64,000 bases of DNA from Saccharina japonica. Lineage: Eukaryota; Sar; Phaeophyceae; Laminariales; Laminariaceae. Shown piece after piece: positions 24,701 through 33,407 of this stretch. The stretch is from positions 1 to 64,000 of the forward strand of contig MEHQ01003033.1 of assembly GCA_008828725.1 (NCBI GenBank). Reading direction: 5' to 3'. The number at the start of each line of letters is the position of its first letter. The first letter of the stretch is position 1. The translations under genes and the position numbers were made by a program. The notes beneath the pieces are model-generated. The model had not been told where the DNA came from. It saw nothing but the letters and a program-made list of their open reading frames with translations, and searched no databases.

Positions 24701-27700
24701 ACCAAATGTTCATTCGTGCCCCAAAAACTAGTATATTTTTTCGACCTGTGTTTTTTTTTGCAGCCTGCATGCTAACCCTAACCCTAACCCTAACCAAATG
24801 TTCATTCGTGCCCCAAAAACTAGTATATTTTTTCGACCTGTGTTTTTTTTTGCAGCCTGCATGCTAACCCTAACCCTAACCCTAACCAAATGTTCATCCG
24901 TGCCCCAAAAACTAGTACGAGTATATTTTTTCGAGCCGTTTGTTTTGTTTTGCAGCCTGCATGCTGCAAATAGGCGCTGTCCTCGATGCTCGATTTTTCC
25001 AGAACATGGGAAGGATTTGCCAATACTACTGTACGAGTACCCATTACCGAACAAGGTGATTTCAGGAAAAATCAATCTGGTCGAGAGAGCAGCCTTTCGA
25101 AATTATAGCGTTCGACTTTTAGCACCCTTACCCGTACCGTTATCAAGGGAGAAAACAAGCGCTGAAGCAACGATCGCACCCCTGCGTGCGAACTCACCAC
25201 AACGTTCTTTACGCGGGATATGCCCTATCTGACCTCCGACTGGCAGTGCTCGGCGGAAAGGGGGGTCACTCTTAGGTCCTTGTTTTTCAGCCGTTTCACA
25301 GGTCACCTCGGCCGAGTGAAATACATATACCCTCGTATTTATTTGCAGCCTTGAGCTTATTTGCTTATTCCCCCCCCCCCCCGTGATTTTACTTTTTTGT
25401 TGTGTTACTCTGTGACTGGACGCATGCTACGGTAGAGGCGCACCTGCATACAGTACATTTTCGTGAGGCTCCTCACACTTGAGGCGAGCTCTATACTAAT
25501 ACTAGCAAGTAATAACAAGTCAATCCGAAAAACGGATTTTCGAGAGAAATAAAAAGGTTTCTCGTACCCGACGAGCAATCCCATGGGTCTTGGAGTATAA
25601 AATGAAACTTAACAATTGCAACGCAAATAACGAAATTCCGACGATTTTGGCTTTTTAGCCCATTCAAAACTGAAAAACAAAATCCCACACTAATTCCAAG
25701 TGGTTTGTCCCCAAAGACGTGGGACCAGTTCTTAAGGGGTGAAGAAGAATCGTCATCCAGAAAACGTGTATAGCCGAATAATGCCGCCTCTATAGTAGCA
25801 CGCGTTACCTGACGAGACCAAAACGTTTCACCTCCGAGTTTGAGCGAGGTACAGACGAGTAGAGCGTAGACGCGGTAGGCGGTAGTGATAAAGGGGGTAA
25901 CCCCCTCCACCGTGTAGCACCAGTCTCCCGTCACACTGACCCTGACCTGCCCCCCCCGACCTGTAACTCATTGAAGCTGTCATTCATATGCAACTCCGCC
26001 TCGCAGGCGGTTCTTAGTAGGATGCAGCTCACCCTCCATGCGCCTCGCCGAACACCTCACGGCGCTTGCTTCGCGCTTGGCGCTAGCAATGTCTGCCTGG
26101 TCGGTGAAAACCCGACATGCTCCGTCCCGCGGCAGTGTGTAGGGGTGCGAGGGTCTATGGTCATACGGCTACGGCCATGCATGAATATCGAGTACACCCT
26201 CCCACACACACACTAGATCGTAGCGAGAAAACGATCGCTATCTTAGGAGATAGATGGTGGTCAAAGGAGGCGAAGCAGGAACGAAACAGGAATAGCAAAA
26301 AACTGTATTTGTAATACATGGACACAACGTAATGAGCGCCCAAATGTTGGAGGTGTCTCTATTAGGAGTAGGAACGGTGCTCCGTCTCGAAAGGGATGCG
26401 TGGTCAATGGTCAAACGGCTAAGGCGAGCAACAAATGAGTACGCCCCCCCCCCCGCCTACCCCCCTACCCCCCTGCAGTGGTGGACCGATTGGAGGGCCC
26501 AGGACAAGGAGCACTCTTCTCCGATCAGACTGCGCACTTATCTGAGAGAGGAGGAGTGGTGCATAGTAGGAATTGGGGCAACAGGGGGTTTTTGAAACAC
26601 TGATGCCATATCATCCTCTGTGACCAAGGTCTTTCCGAGTGCTGTGCGAGCCAGAACGATGCGGTGGTATTACGGAAAAATCTTACGCACGAAAGCTCCT
26701 GTAGTTTTTTTTTTGGCGTTTTCTCAAAATGGGTGGCCTTACTAACCGTTGGACCCTGAAGGTCAAACCTCACGATGCACCTGCATCTGGTATCCTGCGA
26801 GAGAGCGAGAGAGAATATGCATTGTTATTGATTCAATTTCGCTTGAGAGTCAATCCCAACGTATGTACCATAATTTGAGAGCTCAGTAGAATTTATGACC
26901 GGTTGTGCTCCTTACGTGAGTAACCACCGGATATTATTATTATTAATTTTACTGGTGTATTTGTCTTTGGACTACCGCATTGAAAGGTTTGGTCGGGTTG
27001 CGCGGGCGAATGTTTCCGATGTCATGTTTCGGGTGAGATATTGAGCTCCTCATGTGAGGAGCTCAGAAAATTCTGCTGCGTCCCTACCGTGGGATGACTC
27101 TTGAGTAGTTGAACGCTTGCGATCAACAATGCGCTTAACAAGGGTATAGGTAGCAAAAGCCGCCTCGTGAACTTCGTCGCCCTTCCTCCCGACGCCAGGC
27201 TTCCCCTTTCTGTCCTGTCTCTCCCGCCAATCCTTCCATGTCTGTCTGTGGTTCCTCTCTGGGNTTTTGTTCATCAATGGGGACAACCGACGTCCCCCCC
27301 CCCCCCCCCCCCTTCCCGACCTGCAGTGGTGCGGCGATTCCGAGGGCGAGGAAGAGCCTCTCCAGAACCGACTGCTGGAGTTTGCGAGTGTGAAATGGGG
27401 CAACAGGGGGTTTGAACTACTGATGCATTCGATCCTCTGCGACCCCGGCTTCGAGCTGTGCGAGCCAGAACATGCGGTGGGTAAACGGAAAATCTACGCA
27501 CGAAGCTGCATTTTAGTTTTTGGCGTTCTCACAATGGGTGGCTACTAACCGTTTTGAAGGTCAAACCACGAGATGAGCTGCATCTGGTATAGACCGTGGC
27601 AGGACGAGAAGCGGAAACGTGCATTTATTTATTGCTTGAGTAGTTGAACGCTTGCGATCAACAATGCGCTTAACAAGGGTATAGGTAGCAAAAGCCGCCT

Positions 27701-30700
27701 CGTGAACTTCGTCGCCCTTCCTCCCGACGCCAGGCTTCCCCTTTCTGTCCTGTCTCTCCCGCCAATCCTTCCATGTCTGTCTGTGGTTCATCTCTGGGTT
27801 TTTGTTCATCAATGGGGACAACCGACGTTTTATAGAGAGAAAAGGAGTCAAGACCGCGCAACATCGACACCGCCGAGGGCTGGCTACTTTACCAGCAGAT
27901 CGAGGTGCGTGAGACGTTCAACCGCGTCGAGCGCTGCAACACCAACGAAGAGTATGGCAGGCAGTCTTTCTTGCGCCGTGTTCCCTTGACCCTTGCCCCT
28001 AGCAGTTGTTTTAGTTTTACATTCATTCGTAGCCGGCTCATGGCGGGACTGAAGAATTCATGTTTTAGTGAAGAAAACGTCCGCAGAAGACTTGATCGTT
28101 GTCGCACTTTGCTACGCACCGGGATCAGGAAAGGCCGTTCGTACGTAGTGCCTATGACGCGTGCTACGATAGAGGTCAAAAAGGTATACCGTTATTTGGC
28201 GGGAACGTTTCCGGAATGACGAGGCAGGCTCCTTAACCCAACACCGCCGGACGGAAATCCGTTTTCGTGTTGCAATAGTTTTTATTTGTATCGTTAAGCC
28301 ATGAGCCTATTCATCAGGTCGTCACACATCTTCTTTCTTCCAAAAAAAAAGCAGTTTTTGTTTTGGATGGGGTATAGAGCTCCTCAAGTGACTATGTAAC
28401 TAACCTCAGGAAATGGCCTGTATGCAGGTGTCACCTCTATCGTAGTATAGCATGCGCCTGAAACGCTTTCTCGAGACTGAAGAACTCGATTTCAGGACAC
28501 GCGTCAGAGTAGCGTGTGCATATGTTTATATGTTTGTGCAGAGCCTCGGTATATATGTACAGTACATACCTTGTATATACTTGCAATGAACACTCAACTC
28601 TCACCTTATTCGTATAGATAAGAGATCGCTGTTAGCTGAACGACTACTACTACAATGTATCTCATTTTTCACACACGGCGACGTTCTGTTGCCCCGTTTC
28701 CCGTTTCAGGATATTCTGTCTACGCACACGGCCGTGGGCATCTTTGAAGGTGAGCTTCGCAGATATCCATGCGGAAGGAGCAACAGTTACTGCTCCATGG
28801 GAGCGCGCGGATCAGAGCCCTAAGCGCCGCACTCCAAAAAAGGCCAAAATTGAAAAAAGAAATTGGAAAATTGGGATTACTGTACGAATCGAGAAAATGA
28901 GCGTTTTTTTGTCAACTTTATTTCACGTGGCTTTAGTGTATCATACCCCCCCCCCTGCCTGGACTCTCGAGAATGGGGGAGTTTGGCGTTCGTTTTTTTG
29001 TTGTACGTTCCCCTGGCTGCTCGGCAGATGTTATGGTACTTCTTACCGAATCGCGCGCTAGCCTTAGAGTAAGTTGGCGACACAGCATAGAGTGTCTTGA
29101 CCGGCTCGCGTAGCTGTCTGAGGGCAGCTCAAGATTCACGCGTTGACATCGTCCGAGACGCCGCGAGATTCTTGCACAGATGTCATTCTTCACGGCGCGT
29201 TATTGCCGATTACATACCGAAGGGGTTTGCAAGTATATCATTGTGACTTTTACACTGCTTCTCAGGTGTCTCGGGCACGAAACAACAGCAACCAGTGTCT
29301 CGACACAACAAGAGTCCCCAAACGTGCAGAATCGGGATCCATCTCTGGAACAGGGCGCCTGAAAACACCGCGGCTTACGTTGGAAAACCTGGGGAGGAAC
29401 TCCCGAAAACCGGCATTCCTAACAAGGCGCACCTGCGTCTCGCGCACACACACACCGCTATAGACTTTTTTTGTTTGTTTTTTGTCCATCCCATTTATTA
29501 TCTTCGCCCTTCTTCTCTCTCCCTCTTTAGTCGTAACTCAGATCCGGGGTCACTAAGTACGCTCTTCTCCCCCCTCCCCACGGGAGTTCCTCCCCAGGTT
29601 TTCCAACGTAGGCCGCGGTGTTTTCAGGCGCCCTGTTCCAGAGATGGATCCCGATTCTGCACCGGCATTCCTAACAAGGCGCACCTGCGTTTCGCGCGCG
29701 CACACACCGATATAGACTTGTTTTTGTTTGTTTTTTGTCCATCCCATTTATTATCTTCGCCCTTCTTTTCTCTCTCCCTCTTTAGTCGTAACTCAGATCC
29801 GGGGTCACTAAGTAGGCTCTTCTCCCCCCTCCCCACTACGGTACTTGCCTTGCATGTTTAGATATAGCCGCCACTGGCTGTGCACGGCAGGCGCGGCCCA
29901 GACAAGTTTGTAGTGATACTCGATAACCGTGTTATAGCCCTAGAACACCTCATCACCAGATACTAAACCGTGTTAGTTTAGAAGAATAGTCGCATATGCT
30001 GGCTGGCACGCTGGCGCCACAGCAGTGCCTTCCACACACAGGTGGCCGGCCGGGACCCCTCCCCTCCTGCACAATGCGGGGGTAAGGAAACCCTTGTGGG
30101 GGCGTAGAACAAGACATATATCTATAGCAAACCCCACACGGTATCGCCAACACGTATTAATTCGGTATCTACGCCTAATGGTGTGCTGCATCGTTGAATG
30201 TCTCGAAAAGGCATAGATAGTTTCTGTCAGGCGCGTGCTACGTGCGATAGAGGTAGCACTTTTGTGGCTGAATTTGCTTTTTTTTTCCGATTGACAGGTC
30301 TCCTTAGGGCCCATATTGACGAGTATAAAATAAATTCAATTTGGAAAAATAAAAATTCAAATGCGCTTTTCATTGGTCAACACACGCACCAGCACCAAAG
30401 ATTAGGATCTTGGGGTATAATCTTGGGTGGTGGTGCGGGTTATGACCAATGAAAAGCAGATTTTTGTTTTATTTTTTTCCAAATTGAATTTGTTTTTTCT
30501 TCGTTAAAACGGGCCCTAAGGTGGCGGAATTGTATATCCGTAGCACTTTTATTTCCATCCAAAACCAGATTATGGGGGATGTATAGAGCTCTCGTCAAGC
30601 GACCACTCTCATAAAATGGCCTGTATGCAGGTGCACCTCTATCGTACCATGTGTTACGCAAGAGGGGTGTCCCGGCCACCTGAGTCACCTACAGAGTCGC

Positions 30701-31478
30701 AGGATCACAGTATGTATCTAGACTAATAGTGGGTGCGCGTAGTGCTGTACAATCCACAAAGCTTTTTAGAGGCGTCGTTGGTCTGCTTGGACGGTCCCAC
30801 ACCACACCCATGCGTGTATGCGTGTCGAACGGAAAATTGCGGAGGATATCGTCTCCTAGACTGAAATCCACTAACCAAGTCATTAATTCATCAATTCATC
30901 AATTCATTAACTATTCATAACATATTTGCCATCCAACGATGTACAGCTCTTAATAATAATCACTACCCGGTAGTTAATTCAGTAATCCATTGACTCGTTA
31001 ATTCACTGTTTCACTAATTCACTAATTCATAGATTCATTATTGTATTGATTCGTCAATTCAGTAGTTAAAAATAATCATCTATCAGACTCAATCATAATC
31101 GAGTAAGCAGTTATTAACTATAATCACCCACCACCTATACAATATGAGCACAGCCGAGGCTTCCGAAAGAAACCAGCTGTGTGCCCGCTCATCGCTCGCC
31201 CGCCGTCTCGTCCCGCTGTCTTGCGCTATTTTACAGAGTGGGAGCTGTCAATGCGCTTGTTCAACGCTAAGGTGAAGAGCCCGGTGCGTAAGTGGAATTC
31301 AAGTATAGCAGCCAACGCAGGCAGTCAATCTGCGGCGCGGGAGGCCTTACTGGTGTGGGCGCGCACGAACCCGGCGCTGCATGTCACCCTTGCCGCAGAC
31401 ATACTGCTGTACAACTTCGGCGTCACCATGTTTCGAGAGCAGACCAGGGCTGCCCTGGGCGTGGAATGGTCGCCATGA
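12779..31478 (+). CDS. Carbohydrate sulfotransferase, Sulfotransfer_2 type (gene A, 9 exons, 307 aa)
   Basis: Exons: 12779-12850, 14994-15039, 16508-16594, 17045-17138, 19062-19185, 27327-27480, 27838-27902 (start tentative by a base or two), 28710-28749, 31237-31478. All introns are GT-AG and the sum is 924 nt, a closed frame. Seen: a hydrophobic N-terminus starting MKYLLQPMILGAVAWACL (signal peptide or type II anchor, residues 1-24); a 5'-phosphosulfate loop NHFAKSGGSSI (about 42-52); a 3'-phosphate motif MLRDPIERLVSAFYY (115-129); NIDTAEGWLLYQQIE (about 200-214), followed by HTAVGIFE and EWELSMRLFNAKV, which resembles the VGLTE-type segment of this family; and a C-terminal AADILLYNFGVTMFREQ. 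Known for the family: transfer of sulfate from PAPS to a sugar hydroxyl in the Golgi lumen. Inferred: sulfation of a cell-wall or matrix polysaccharide; the acceptor cannot be told. His87 in exon 4 is conserved in gene B and is a candidate catalytic residue. The length suits the family. Exon 5 has a second copy at 23785-23908. The start is the first ATG of the signal-like exon. Confidence 0.85.
13328..13621. mobile_element. GACTGGTGCTACGG-type MITE (nested)
   Basis: Inverted ends AATGACTGGTGCTACGGTAG and CTACCGTAGCACCAGTCGTT. About 294 bp, no gene. The ends share GTGCTACGGTAG with the TGACGC family, so the two are probably related. Partial relatives at 20985-21085, 22005-22110, 25818-25923, 42970-43100 and 63015-63180. 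Confidence 0.85.
13814..14029. mobile_element. hAT-type MITE, 216 bp, 8-bp target duplication
   Basis: Ends CAGGGCCTTCCTCGGGAAAA and the inverse ..GAAGAAGGCCCTG, flanked by the exact 8-bp duplication GAAAAATC (13806-13813 and 14030-14037). CAGGG ends plus an 8-bp duplication are the hallmark of hAT elements. Inserted in a TGACGC MITE. Confidence 0.92.
14105..14367 (+). mobile_element. TGACGC-type MITE, near complete
   Basis: 263 bp from TGACGCATGCTACGGCGGTG to TATCGTAGCACGCATCA. The left end carries the GAGCTC..GAGGGAGCTC hairpin typical of one end of the family; the right end carries TTAAGGAGCCCGGCCGTTCA. Confidence 0.85.
14673..14949 (-). mobile_element. TGACGC-type MITE, ending 44 bp before exon 2 of gene A
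   Basis: GGACGCGTGCTACGATAAAG to CCCCTATCGTAGCATGCGTC. It contributes most of the sequence directly upstream of the exon 2 acceptor. Confidence 0.82.
17198..17446. mobile_element. CGAGCAACTTTTT-type MITE, copy 1 (intron 4, gene A)
   Basis: Inverted ends AGGATCGTTTTAATCGAGCA and TGCTCGATAAGAACGACCCT, AT-rich inside, begins 60 bp after the exon 4 donor. Opposite orientation to the copy at 17827. Confidence 0.85.
17827..18078. mobile_element. CGAGCAACTTTTT-type MITE, copy 2
   Basis: Inverted ends AGGGTAGTTATTTTCGAGCA and TGCTCGATAAGAACGACCCT. The left boundary of the big duplication falls inside its left end. Confidence 0.85.
19250..19570. repeat. GTCAGTAATAGT-type degenerate tandem tract (intron 5, gene A)
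   Basis: Loose tandem array of about 10-12 bp units with core AGTCAGTAATAGT. A second copy lies in the duplicated block (23973-24305). The reverse complement forms an independent array in gene B at 47095-47370. Confidence 0.85.
19845..20150. repeat. Telomere-like units within a hairpin-forming repeat (block A)
   Basis: Two units, each with (CCTAAC)3-4 followed by CAAATGTTCATTCGTGCCCC, AAAAACTAGTATATTTTTTC and a TTTTGCAGCCTGCATGCT end. They are preceded in inverted orientation by GCAGCATGCAGGCTGCAAAA (about 19848), so the region can fold back. CCCTAA matches a TTAGGG-type telomere repeat. Confidence 0.85.
20588..20967 (+). mobile_element. TGACGC-type MITE with nested TTAA mini-MITE (block B)
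   Basis: TGGACGCATGCTGCGGTAGA to CTCTATAGTAGCACGCGTTA, with the mini-MITE at 20818-20902. Duplicates of the same insertion: 21604-21994 and 25417-25807. Confidence 0.82.
21604..21994 (+). mobile_element. TGACGC-type MITE (block B')
   Basis: Copy of 20588-20967 in B', with the same nested mini-MITE. Confidence 0.8.
22568..22808. mobile_element. CGAGCAACTTTTT-type MITE, truncated duplicate
   Basis: Identical to 17837-18078 but lacking the first ten bases; it starts at the B'/A' junction. Confidence 0.85.
23785..23908 (+). CDS. Second copy of sulfotransferase exon 5 (gene A)
   Basis: This 124-bp stretch repeats the exon at 19062-19185, with the same CAG acceptor, GTACGT donor and 3'-phosphate-binding motif LRDPIERLVSAFYY. 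It lies inside the duplicated 17.8-26.4 kb segment. At 124 nt it is not a multiple of three, so a transcript carrying both copies would shift frame; only one can be used at a time. Either copy gives the same peptide. It may be a real mutually exclusive exon, a silent duplicate, or an assembly artefact, since an unknown base sits at 21560 between the copies. Confidence 0.7.
23973..24305. repeat. GTCAGTAATAGT tandem tract, duplicated copy
   Basis: Copy of 19250-19570 inside block A', with a small internal expansion (GTCAGGCATATAGTCAGTC near 24278). Confidence 0.85.
24583..24970. repeat. Telomere-like units, three copies (block A')
   Basis: Same structure as 19845-20150 but with three units (telomere-like runs at about 24683, 24772 and 24866), a gain of one 94-bp unit. 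Confidence 0.85.
25417..25807 (+). mobile_element. TGACGC-type MITE (block B'')
   Basis: Copy of 21604-21994, apparently identical. Confidence 0.8.
26466..26672 (+). pseudogene. Decayed copy of sulfotransferase exon 6
   Basis: The stretch from the CTGCAG acceptor (about 26475) to GATGCGGTGG matches exon 6 of gene A (27327-27480) plus about 120 bp of the following intron, with many small insertions and deletions. The shared blocks include a GGGGCAACAGGGGGTTT-like run and GAGCCAGAAC near the end. The frame is broken and the donor GGTGGGTAAAC has become GGTGGTATTAC. It is a dead duplicate lying 850 bp upstream of the working exon. Confidence 0.75.
27100..27293. repeat. 194-bp direct repeat, copy 1 (intron 5, before exon 6)
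   Basis: Almost identical to 27635-27828, with one N at 27264. The minus strand is open and protein-like across both copies (WKDWRERQDRKGKPGVGRK, then EVHEAAFATYTLVKRIVDRK). No family is recognised. One copy precedes exon 6 and the other precedes exon 7, which suggests a local duplication or two insertions of the same element. Confidence 0.8.
27635..27828. repeat. 194-bp direct repeat, copy 2 (intron 6, before exon 7)
   Basis: Second copy of the 27100-27293 repeat, ending GACAACCGACGT and followed within 10 bp by the inferred acceptor of exon 7 of gene A. The branch point and pyrimidine tract of that intron would therefore lie inside the repeat. Confidence 0.8.
28155..28458 (-). mobile_element. 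TGACGC-type MITE (intron 7, gene A)
   Basis: TGACGCGTGCTACGATAGAG to CTATCGTAGTATAGCATGCG. Lies 250 bp before exon 8. Confidence 0.85.
29325..29835. repeat. Inverted-plus-direct repeat structure (intron 8, gene A)
   Basis: Arms 29325-29405 and 29581-29661 are 81-bp inverted copies (TGCAGAATCGGGATCCATCT...). Between and after them lie two direct copies (29409-29580 and 29661-29835) that begin ACCGGCATTCCTAACAAGG and end with TAGTCGTAACTCAGATCCGG..CCCCTCCCCA. A third, inverted part-copy lies at 55853-55976. No terminal signature of a known transposon class was found. Confidence 0.8.
30229..30658 (-). mobile_element. TGACGC-type MITE carrying a GGGCCC foldback MITE (intron 8, gene A)
   Basis: Ends AGGCGCGTGCTACGTGCGAT and CTCTATCGTACCATGTGTTA; nested element at 30307-30516. 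Confidence 0.82.
30307..30516. mobile_element. GGGCCC foldback MITE nested in a TGACGC MITE
   Basis: 210-bp copy with GGGCCC ends, inserted in the CTCCTTAACCC part of the surrounding MITE (30229-30658), in intron 8 of gene A. Flanks are TTA and TAA. Confidence 0.9.
30880..31135. repeat. TTCATTAA-type degenerate tandem tract before the last exon of gene A
   Basis: Loose AATTCATCA / ATTCATTA units, AT-rich, ending 100 bp before the exon 9 acceptor region. Confidence 0.65.
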
Positions 31479-31912
31479 AAGCATACACCCATACCCGTGT
31501 AGTACGTATATTTCTTGTACTGCTGTAGGAACAGCCGTGTTGTGAGTTGTTGTACTTCGTATAACGCTGAGGAGGCACTACTACACGGTACGAGTAGATA
31601 TTGTTGGTGGAAAGGGATCACCTACTCTATCCTATACTTTGGGCCGTTTTCATGGAATAACTATTGTTTGTCGTAAATTTCCTCGTGTTGTCGCTGTGTT
31701 GTTTTTGTTTTCCTGCTTTCGTTTTTTGTTTTTCTGACGCTCCTCTTTTTGTCCTCTTAAAAAGAGGAAGGCTGATCGACTAGACTCGAAGTTGCTTCAC
31801 AGGGAGACCCCAGTATGGACACGGGGGAATAGTCGGCAGAGCGTGGAAAGCTCTTACGCTTCAAGATCGAGATTTTTTATTTCGCGGGTCGCCCCAGCTT
31901 TTACCCGGTCAT

Positions 31913-32013
31913 TAACCCCTTAAGAACTGGCCCCTTGAGAACTGGTCCCACGAATTTGGGGACTAACTACTTGGAATTAGTGTGGGACATTTTTGGTCAG
32001 TTCTGCAACAGTG
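31913..32013. mobile_element. TTAA mini-MITE, inverted copy
   Basis: TTAACCCCTTAAGAACTGG on the left, with a partial internal repeat of GAACTGG, and a decayed right end TTTGGTCAGTTCTGCAA. Lies between genes A and B. Confidence 0.75.
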
Positions 32014-32224
32014 ATACCACAACGAATTGGTTCTAGAGTACGCCGATCCATCCCCTTTTCCCGGTAGTATGCAATTGACTTGACTTCGATATAGAGTGGG
32101 AAAATCGTGATAAATATATATGGATTGGCTTTTGAAAAAGAGTGTTCCTGTGTTTTGCGTGACCACCACGCCCCGCGACCATGTCCACGGCACAATCCAC
32201 GGCAATGTCCACGGTAAAAACTTC

Positions 32225-32347
32225 ATCTGGCACCCTGTTCCCATTAGGAACTTTGACCCCGCAGTGGGCCCAACTCATCTGACCCCGAAAACGTATCAGC
32301 CCTCCGCAGGGGCCGCTGGAGGCCCTCCTGGCACCCTGACCCCATTT
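32225..32347. repeat. CAGCCCTCCGCAGG repeat block, second copy
   Basis: Counterpart of 1530-1625; precedes the 12-bp minisatellite. Confidence 0.6.
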
Positions 32348-32487
32348 TCTTGCCGCTATCCTTGCCGCTAGCCTTGCCGTGGTCATGGCCACGGGGCTTT
32401 CGCCTTCGGTATTGTCGTGAGCATTGCCGTAGGGTGGCGTGGGGCTTACCATTTACCGTGGGGATTGCCGTGAGGGTTGTTGTGGTG

Positions 32488-32665
32488 CTTGCCGTAGGAC
32501 TTGCCGTAGGGCTTGCCGTAGGGCTTGCCGTAGGGCTTGCCGTAGGGCTTGCCGTAGGGCTTGCCGTAGGGCTTGCCGTAGGGCTTGCCGTAGGGCTTGC
32601 CGTAGGGCTTGCCGTAGGGCTTGCCGTAGGGCTTGCCGTAGGGCTTGCCGTAGGGCTTGCCATAG
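32488..32665. repeat. 12-bp minisatellite between the two convergent genes
   Basis: About 15 tandem units of GCCGTAGGGCTT, with degenerate flanks back to about 32160 and on to 32760. The unit is a multiple of three, so several frames stay open (Ala-Cys-Arg-Arg or Val-Gly-Leu-Ala repeats). It lies in the 1.9-kb space between the stop codons of genes A and B. Confidence 0.95.
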
Positions 32666-33059
32666 TGTTAGTCGTAGGGCTTGTGGCGGCAGTCGTTCCG
32701 CGGTATGGCATACAAATGCCGTGGGATGCCACGACATGCCGCGGTATGACTTGGCCTGCCGCGGGCTGCCTCGGTATAAGTATGCTGTAATAGTGCCGCG
32801 GCATGCCATAATAGGCACTGCCGCAGCACTGCCACGAAGGTGTCCAAGGAGGAGCTCAGCCGATCAGAAACATATTGAGACAAAACATGGTACCTCTACC
32901 GTGACATACGTTGCTCCATGCTGGTATTGGTATGCATGAGGAGGAGGATGGGAAGCGTATCCACGTCGCTGAGATAGTACATCAAGGGTTACAACCAAGA
33001 TGAGTTGCTCGCCGCGCACATTTGTTTCCTGAAGGTATCGTTGTTTCCTAGAGTACAAC

Positions 33060-33405
33060 ATGCAATGCTTAGGGTTACGCCCGAGTCGTTCCCCCGGTAG
33101 AACCGATTAAATATCCAACTCGTGGTTGCAAGTTTTTTTACCTACGGTACAACCCCGGGTGCAATTTCTAGCCAATAGTGCAACCCACAGATGTCAATTT
33201 CCAAAATACAACCCAGGTTACACATAATGTTTTTTAAACCTACAGCCCCAGGGTAGGCTTTCTAATCTTCAGCTCAGGTAGCAACTTCAGAATGTGCAAC
33301 CCGATCAACATGGGATCGACCCAGGTTACAACTTCTAAAATACAACCCGATCAACATGTGATCGACTCGGGTTACACTTTCTAGAATACAACTCCGTCAA
33401 AACGT
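33060..33405. repeat. TACAACCCAGGTTACA degenerate tandem repeats after the gene B stop
   Basis: Units of about 35-60 bp containing CAACCCGATCAACATG and TCGACCCAGGTTACAA. The array ends within 15 bp of the gene B stop codon, so it would form its 3' UTR or flank. Confidence 0.7.
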
Positions 33406-33407
33406 TT

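Larger units (their letters stand above)
17837..26401. repeat. Near-identical segmental duplication within gene A
   Basis: Block A (17837-about 20535) returns as A' (22568-about 25365), about 4.7 kb downstream. Block B (about 20540-21559) returns as B' (21561-22567) and B'' (about 25366-26401). The order is A-B-[N]-B'-A'-B''. B' and B'' look identical, while A and A' differ by a few substitutions and by one extra 94-bp telomere-containing unit in A'. Exon 5, a MITE, the GTCAGTAATAGT tandem tract and the telomere-like hairpin are all doubled. The A' junction falls inside a MITE (truncated copy at 22568). The N at 21560 sits at the B/B' seam, so very recent duplication and assembly error both remain possible. 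Confidence 0.85.

Noticed and set aside
29295-29861. 188-codon frame with repeated FPSHLLSSPFFSLS-like text
   Set aside because: It runs through the interlaced repeat structure and repeats itself for that reason.
32244-32804. Open frames of 120-190 codons over the 12-bp repeat
   Set aside because: The 12-bp unit keeps several frames open; composition is pure repeat.
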